DNA of 64,000 nucleotides, from NCBI RefSeq assembly GCF_030704535.1, contig NC_081820.1:26579001-26643000 (forward strand), given 5' to 3'. The notes under the pieces were generated by a model. The model was not told the origin of the DNA and did not search any database. It saw only the letters and a program-made list of their open reading frames with translations. The position numbers and the translations under genes were made by a program. This DNA is from Vitis vinifera (Eukaryota > Streptophyta > Magnoliopsida > Vitales > Vitaceae). Shown piece after piece: positions 58,062-64,000 of the stretch (the first letter of the stretch is position 1; each line of letters opens with the position of its first letter).

Positions 58062-58199
58062 ATCTTCACAAGAGCAGAGAACCAAACAAATTATTTTTGT
58101 GAAGCTTTTTCTCCCCTTTCACTTAGACTTCTCGACAGAAATTAGAAACCTTTCCCAACACAAATTAGAAATTAGAAACCTTCCCTTCTACTAGTTGTC

Positions 58200-58520
58200 C
58201 TAGATATCAAAATCTTACGTGGAAGTGTTTTAAGGAGCTGCATTGGAGTTAAATTAAACTTTCAAAAATATTTAAATTATTTTTAATTACTTTTTAAAAT
58301 ATAACTAAAGAAGAATCATCATTTGGGACGAGATAGATATAAGAAATTCTCTTATCCTATTTTTTGAGATGGTCCTCAACCCTCGCATTATCATCTTTAA
58401 ATAGGTTTATGCATGAATTTTTTTTTATTTTTTAATTAATAAATAGGGGTTTAATTTAGAGTTGAAAAAATCCTCCATAGAAGTGCTTTAAGGAAGTACA
58501 TTTGAGTTAAACTAAATTAC
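58200..58520. other. AT-rich spacer
   Basis: No gene. A short direct repeat (GAAGTG(T/C)TTTAAGGA followed by TTGAGTTAAA or TGGAGTTAAA) occurs at about 58223 and 58481. Confidence 0.4.
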
Positions 58521-58521
58521 T

Positions 58522-58527
<6 letters not shown>

Positions 58528-58572
<45 letters not shown>
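58528..58572. repeat. TAA microsatellite, 15 units
   Basis: Uninterrupted TAA repeat of 45 bases. Confidence 0.95.
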
Positions 58573-58573
<1 letters not shown>

Positions 58574-58741
58574 CTAACTTACTAAAAATAGGACGGATCA
58601 AATTTTTCTTGGAAAAACTCAAAAGAAGAAAGCCTAAAAACAACATGGATCCATTTCTTGTTTGTGAATATATAGATGTAGTCATTGTTTTTCTTCCTTT
58701 TATTGATGGTTTTATGAGAGTGTTGAAGAGAGGGGAGTGCT

Positions 58742-58850
58742 CTACCAGTCTACGACCTCCACTTCCATTCCTTCCGTCCAAAACATCTTCTCTTCTTCTT
58801 CCATTAAAAACTCCCTTTTTATTTGTTTAATCGAAACTAGGAAGTGACTC
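58742..58850 (-). pseudogene. Relic of a DUF313-type B3 gene
   Basis: On the minus strand the peptide KQIKREFLMEEEEKMFWTEG can be read, against NQIRREFLSEEEKMRAVEG in the intact B3 protein at 57189..58061. The frame soon meets a stop, and neither the N-terminal part nor the rest of the domain is clear. It is a decayed partial duplicate in the same orientation. Confidence 0.6.
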
Positions 58851-58892
58851 ACTTCATCAGTCCTGCACATCCTCCTTTGAGTCAATGAGCTT

Positions 58893-59006
58893 TGTTGTAA
58901 AGAATAATTTTAAAAAACGTTTTTAATATTTTTAACACTTAAATGATAAATAATTTGAAGTGTTAGAAATATTAAAAGTGTTTTTTAGAATCACTATTAA
59001 ACAGAC
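58893..59006. mobile_element. Short foldback element
   Basis: The halves 58901..58940 and 58958..58998 are imperfect inverted copies (AAAAAACGTTTTTAATATTT against AAAAAACACTTTTAATATTT) around a short loop. No ORF. It resembles the small AT-rich MITEs abundant in grape-like genomes; the ends are approximate. Confidence 0.55.
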
Positions 59007-59019
59007 TCTTTCATCAACG

Positions 59020-61480
59020 TGTGTGTTAGTGTTTTTTTTTTTTTTCCTTTTTCTTTTTATGTTTGATTTCTCAATGAAATTTACAATTTAGGTGGATTTA
59101 ACTTCATTTAACAAAGGTTAAATTATTGTGATTACGAAGAGTTAAGAATTTAATATTTATAAGTTGAATTAACAAAAATAATAAATGGTAATATTGATAT
59201 ATTTTTCATCTTTAAATGATAAATTGAATATAAGTAATTTATTTAATAATATAAAAGTTTTAAAAGGTAAAATTTAATTGAGGGAAATTATAAGCTTAAA
59301 TACGTGGATTTTAGGGATATGAAAATATGAAATAAATTATTTAGGGATATTAATGGACTTCAACATTTTTATTCCTTTTCTCAAACTAGTTAAAAATATT
59401 AAAAAATAACTTTTTGCAGTTGAAAAACGGTGTCTGTCGTAGACTTGTATTATACTCCATAAAATTGAGATTGTAACATAAATGATTGGGTTTAGTCGCA
59501 TTATCAAAGGGTGAGATACCAAAAAAGAATCACTTGATACAAAAGGTATTTTTTCAATATTTATAGAAAATACACCACTAATCAAATAGTATCTGGTATG
59601 TAATTTTTTGTCTCATTATCTATATTTTGGTTTTATTTGTTTATACCATTACACTTGAATCCATTTATTTGTACCATTATTTAATGAATTAGATCTCATC
59701 ATGCATATTTTGACGGTTTAAATGAACTACCGATGTTCAGGTGAAGGTCTGTCAAAGTTGGCCAATATCATTGGAACTCGTTTGGTGATCAAGAAAACGA
59801 TAGAAAAAAAATCACGGAAAGAGGAAGGTTGAAGATTCCGAACCCAATAACCCATTGAGGTGATCTTCTTTATTCCGTTTTTATTAAGAGGAAAAAGGCA
59901 ACAGAAATATGAAAGAGCAAGAACAACTTAAAAACACGGAAATAGACATCCTCCTAATATATATATTTATTTTTAATTTGAGACAAAATTTGATTAAATT
60001 TACTCATTTAGGTTAATAAACATGCACTTAGGGTGATTGGGTTGAACACATTAAATGACTTAAACCAATGATAAAATCAAGTTGAATTTCAGTTTTCTTA
60101 TTAGTTTTCACTTTCCATACTTATCAAACATCTTATTTTATTCCAGTTGGACTCCTTTGAAAAGGAGACAGGAAGAAATATATATTTTGTTTTTACTTTA
60201 TCATTAATTTAAAAACTTTAAAAATCGATATTTTAATTAGAGAAACTTGAAATGACTTTTAAATAAGGAAAACAAGATATCAGAGATTTCAACACCTTTT
60301 GAGTTGATCCACTCGAGAAGTACTAGAGAGTATGTGTGGACATGGACAACATAAGACTTATGGGAAGAAACATTCGAGTTGGGTAAAACTATGTACAATT
60401 ATTTCATATTTAGTGGGTTTTTATTATAGTTGAAAGATCCATAGTTTTTTGCATCTATAAGTCTAATATAAATTCTTATAAGATTAAGGTGGTGTTTGTT
60501 TTTTGGCTGAATAGAAAAAGCCAAAATATTGGCTTTTTCTATTCAGCCAAAAAACAAACACCACCTAAGTCAATAGAATTCAATTCACATAATCTAAAAA
60601 TGATAATTAATTTAATTTAATCAATCTAAGATAGATTTAAAAGTTATTAATTTAAGATATTTTATTTAAACTTAAAAATTATGAGCACGACTTACTCATC
60701 CCTCCTTTTAAGTAATTCAATGAATCAAGAACATAGACTTGCAAATAAAGGAACCACTTTGATTATATTATGTTTCACAAATGAAGGTTCCTTTCTAATA
60801 TCATATCCAAAAGGTAACTTTTTTTGAAGCTAAAAACAAGCAAAATAAAAGTATGTTTGGCCTTATGATTTAAAAATAGTTTTTTATTTTTTAAAAAATA
60901 GAAAACTATTTTTAAAAATTCAAAATAGAAAACTATTTTTAAAAATTCCTAATTGGTTGTTGTTCTCTAGAAATATTTTTAAAAAACAAAGTGAAATATA
61001 GAATAATTTTTAGAGAATAAGCATGCATTGTTTTTCTCAATTTTTAAAAACAAAGGAAAAACATTGACCCATTTTGCCATATTTTTTAAAGCTTATTTTT
61101 AGAGACCATTTCTTATTCTTTAATTTAAAAACTATTTTTCAAAACAAGTTTAAGAAAACAGGCTAGATGGGTCCTAAATAACTAGTTAATTTTATTCACC
61201 TTACCCAAGGTTTAAACTTAATATATCTTACTATTATTAATTTTATATTTCATCAAATACCTCTAATTTGTATTTTAGTTATTTATTTTTTCACTTATCT
61301 CCCATGTCTCCTAACTTGGAATATTTACCCAAAAATAAATAAAATAATTTGATTAAAATCCCATGAAATCTGAAGAAATTGGATGGAAAAAAAAAAAAAA
61401 GGAAGACAAAAGAAAAATGAAATAGATATTGTTCAATGCATAATACATACAAGAAACACAAGATGCACACACAAATATCA
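59020..61480. other. AT-rich intergenic stretch
   Basis: No supported gene. 60850..61160 is a long TTTTTAAAAA-rich tract containing a short tandem copy (AAAATAGAAAACTATTTTTA twice near 60900), probably a decayed inverted-repeat element. The palindromic element at 60488 is listed separately. Confidence 0.4.
60488..60565. mobile_element. Palindromic mini-element, Harbinger-like, with TAA target duplication
   Basis: The 78 bp are two 37-bp arms that pair without a mismatch around a 4-base loop (AATA). The arm begins GGTGGTGTTTGTTTTTTGGC and the trinucleotide TAA flanks both sides (60485..60487, 60566..60568). Ends and flank are those of a Tourist/PIF-Harbinger MITE, and the arm sequence matches the ends of the 280-bp element at 3624..3903. 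It is therefore the same family reduced to its two ends. Confidence 0.85.
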
Positions 61481-61507
61481 ACTGATTTTTCCAACTTGGC
61501 CAAGAAT

Positions 61508-61855
61508 TTATGGAGAAGAAGAAGAACATAAACTAAGAAAAGCATCTTGAATGAACTGATGAACCTGAGATGAGTTGAGAGCAATGTAGCAATACACCAA
61601 CTCCTCCATTTCATTCCAGTCATGAACACCCACCTCCCTAATCATCTCCATTATTGATTCTCTCATATCTGAGAATGGATCCATGGAGTATTTCACTGCA
61701 CACACACTGTCGGCAAAACCCCCACACACATCACCAGGCAAACTAGCTGAAAAGCTTATTCTGCTGCTCCAGTGCTTGTGCTCATTCCTCTTGATCTTCT
61801 GCATCTTCTTCATCAAGTCTCCCCTCACTTCTCCAGCTTCCTCTGCAACATCCAT
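61508..61855 (-). CDS. Short OVATE-family protein
   Basis: One exon, 115 aa from MDVAEEAGEVRGDLMKKMQK. The C-terminal half carries the OVATE domain: VKYSMDPFSDMRESIMEMIR, WNEMEELVYCYIALNSSQVH and IQDAFLSL, with the usual DP...DFR.SM.EMI and CYL.LNS elements. OVATE proteins are plant transcriptional repressors or cytoskeleton-linked regulators of organ shape that work with TALE homeodomain and TRM proteins. This member is far shorter than typical OFPs; it lacks the long basic N-terminus and has only one short basic patch (KKMQKIKRNEHKHW). No intron, as usual. The call is by domain; which OFP clade it belongs to is not clear. Confidence 0.87.
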   Translation of the reverse strand: MDVAEEAGEVRGDLMKKMQKIKRNEHKHWSSRISFSASLPGDVCGGFADSVCAVKYSMDPFSDMRESIMEMIREVGVHDWNEMEELVYCYIALNSSQVHQFIQDAFLSLCSSSSP

Positions 61856-62004
61856 GGCTTCAAGGGGTGGGGTGTTGGGTGTTTTTAAATAAGAGGGTAT
61901 GGCAATTAATTGGGTGAGGGCTGGACAAGAGGGCTGGGCATGTCTTGTGGGTCAGTGTGTCTGGGGCACAGGTGAAAAGATGGAAGTGAAAGTGAGATAT
62001 CGTA

Positions 62005-62014
62005 TCCCACATCG
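62005..62014 (+). promoter_or_regulatory. USE-like motif, no RNA gene identified
   Basis: TCCCACATCG is the core of the plant upstream sequence element of U-snRNA genes. No TATA box at the correct distance nor snRNA-like sequence is seen downstream. The motif also occurs in plant repeats, so it may be incidental. Confidence 0.25.
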
Positions 62015-62029
62015 GTGGGCTAGAGGAAA

Positions 62030-64000
62030 CACCATGTAAGGTTACTTGATTAAAAGGATTAAACAAATGCAATGGGCTATATTTCTTAATAAAAATAGAA
62101 TCAAATACTTTTTGGGACAAAATTACTCTTCAATAATTTTTTTAATAAAAAACAAAAATGTTAAAATGAAGTTATATGTATAGTTTTCAATAAATGTAAA
62201 TTATTTTTTCAAATATGGGAATTAAATAGAAAAAAAAAGGTTGGGTCGATAGCTACTCCTATTCTTATTATGTATTAAAAAAAACTTGTGTGGGGTTTTT
62301 TGGCCCTATCAACCTAGCTTGAGATGGAGAATAAGATAAGGATAAAGAATAAATTTACAAACAAAAAACGGGATGAAAAGTCTTTCTCGACTTTATCTTG
62401 GTTGCATCTTTGAATAAAATAGAACGGATCATTACAAATTGTATTAGAAGACTCGATTGATCCTTGATGTGAAACATAATGAGTTTATTGTTATGAAAAG
62501 ACATTGGACCTGAAGTGCATAGTTGCGTGAAGGAAAGGATGATAGGGGACACAAGAAACCATTAAAAATCAACCACTCACTGCATGCATGGAGCCAAGGC
62601 TACTTGTTCTTCTTGTGATGTTGGCGTGCCAAAGGAAAATCCATGTGAGGGGTATTTAAAACTCAATTAAAGCTGCATGTGGCCATTTGCTCAGTGTTCA
62701 AGCTTTACATGAAGGAGCTCTATCCACAGTCTTAAAAGCACTCCATCAAGTAAAATTCAGCTTCAACTTTTAAGACCATCCAACCAAATAGCTCTATCAT
62801 TATTCTACGAAACTTGCACTCTATCATATAAGAAGCTGTAAGATATCATTTTCAATGAGGTATGATATTTTTAAATATTATATCCAAAGGACATGACATC
62901 CGAATGTATTATATCTAATAACATATGTTATGTGGTGTAATGTTTATATTTAGTTTATAAAATGAATAAAAATAAAATAAAAATGTAGTATTTTTTATTT
63001 TTTGATATTTGTTTAAAATAAAAATTATATTACATTTCAATATTTGTTAAAAAAAATAAAAATTTTCTCAATTTTTTTTAAATTTTTTCAATAATTTAAA
63101 AATTAGTAAATATTTATTTATTTATTAATAATATTTATGATTAAAATATTTAAAGTTCATAAATAAAAAATCATAATATATATATATATATTATAAATAT
63201 TTTTTAGTTTTATTTTTTAAATAAAAATTTGATTTTCTAATAAAAAAATTTATTTTGCAAAATAAATAATAATAAAAATTTTAAAAAATAATAAAAAATA
63301 AATTTATGATTCATAAGATATGTGTATCCTATAAATCATAAATTTATTAATATATTCTTCATTCAATGGGAAATGCATATTTTGGTATATCATTTTTAAT
63401 GTTATTGGATGTGTTATGTTATGCAAGGGGATATATATTATGTTATGTTTATATTTAGTTTGTAAAATAAAGAAAAAAATATGTTTGATATTTATTTTAA
63501 AAAATATTATATTATATTTTAATATTTATTATTAAAAAATACAAAATTTCTTGTATGTGGTTTGGTTTTCTACAACAAATTTAGAAAAGGTGGTAAAAAT
63601 GCCCTTAGACTTGGAAGTCAAAACCATGGCAGCCCCTCGTTCCAAGGCTGCCATAAAAAGCCCATAATTAATTGAAGAAGGATTGGATTTCAGTTTCACC
63701 AACCAATATACGACCTCTGAATCAACAAGAGAGACCATGTCATTGTAGTCAAATTATTTGGCATACCAATATAGAAATCTCTTCGTTTTGGGTTTTTTTT
63801 TTCTTTTTTTTTTAAGGAAATAATTAAATAATTAATAGAAATTTCCACGTGTCTTCAACAACCACACAAGGGTGGTAGGTCGTTGATTCATTTTCTATCT
63901 TCTTTGGCCTCCTTTTAAGAGACGACCCACCTATTCAAATTCCCATTATTTAACTCTTTTGGCTCTCACCCACCGTTATGCTATACTTATTTTATAAGCT
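62030..64000. other. AT-rich right end, no gene seen
   Basis: Very AT-rich (62850..63540), with TATATATATA runs near 63178. The last 200 bp have CCACGTGTC (G-box) at about 63845 and CACAAGGGTGG, and may belong to the promoter of a gene beyond the right edge. No ORF here is convincing. Confidence 0.35.

Noticed and set aside
58062-58085. Start of the DUF313 B3 protein at 58085
   Set aside because: The codon there is TTG; the first in-frame ATG is 58061.
57349-58194. Plus-strand ORFs across the DUF313 B3 gene
   Set aside because: Antisense shadows of the Glu-rich repeats; they give Ser/Phe/Leu-rich peptides without features.
1-64000. CRISPR array, bacterial operon or phage-type system
   Set aside because: Phased repeats at 22.2 kb look superficially array-like, but the 38-bp units have no unique spacers and lie in a transposon arm; all genes are eukaryotic with introns.

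Overview
The window is nuclear DNA of a flowering plant. It is AT-rich, its genes are split by many GT-AG introns, the spaces between genes are packed with small inverted-repeat elements, and the proteins are plant families (thaumatin-like, OVATE, B3, lectin receptor kinase, UNC93-like, BIN4). The gene set and the style of the small repeats look most like grapevine (Vitis) or a close relative; that is an inference from recognition, not from a search. All gene models below were built by reading splice sites by eye and checking that the codon phase carries across each junction.

Layout: 1-2.1 kb holds the 5' half of a Tim17/22-like (HP30-type) import protein gene (-), which runs off the left edge. 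4.1-6.1 kb holds a small B3-like gene (-), a decayed second copy and a duplicated flank. 8.05-14.1 kb is BIN4 (+), a topoisomerase VI accessory factor, with an internally duplicated exon pair. 14.8-15.7 kb is a thaumatin-like protein (-). 16.9-21.1 kb is a graveyard of non-coding LTR-type fragments in opposite orientations with a small element inserted. 22.1-23.2 kb is a complete-looking foldback Mutator-like element. 25.1-26.0 kb is a Cys/His-rich protein I cannot name (-). 27.8-29.1 kb is POP5 of RNase P/MRP (+). 30.6-40.3 kb is a 20-exon MutS2-type gene (-). 43.1-45.0 kb is an UNC93-like transporter (+). 46.6-47.2 kb is an acidic, probably N-myristoylated protein (-). 49.1-49.5 kb is a Kazal-type inhibitor (+). 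51.0-53.1 kb is an L-type lectin receptor with a kinase domain that looks catalytically dead (-). 54.2-56.7 kb is ribosomal protein L9 (-). 57.2-58.1 kb is a DUF313-type B3 protein (-) with a relic copy just beyond it. 61.5-61.9 kb is a short OVATE-family protein (-). The last 2 kb show no gene.

The genes do not form a pathway; they are independent transcription units. Several (BIN4, POP5, MutS2, RPL9) carry site II (TGGGCY) and/or telo-box (AAACCCTAA) motifs upstream, the usual signature of plant genes tied to growth, DNA maintenance and ribosome production. I found no CRISPR array, operon or clearly new biological system. The most unusual items are the foldback MULE with phased 38-bp hairpin repeats, an almost perfect 78-bp palindromic Harbinger-like element, the exon-pair duplication in BIN4, the lectin pseudokinase, and two cases of B3 genes lying beside their own decayed copies.
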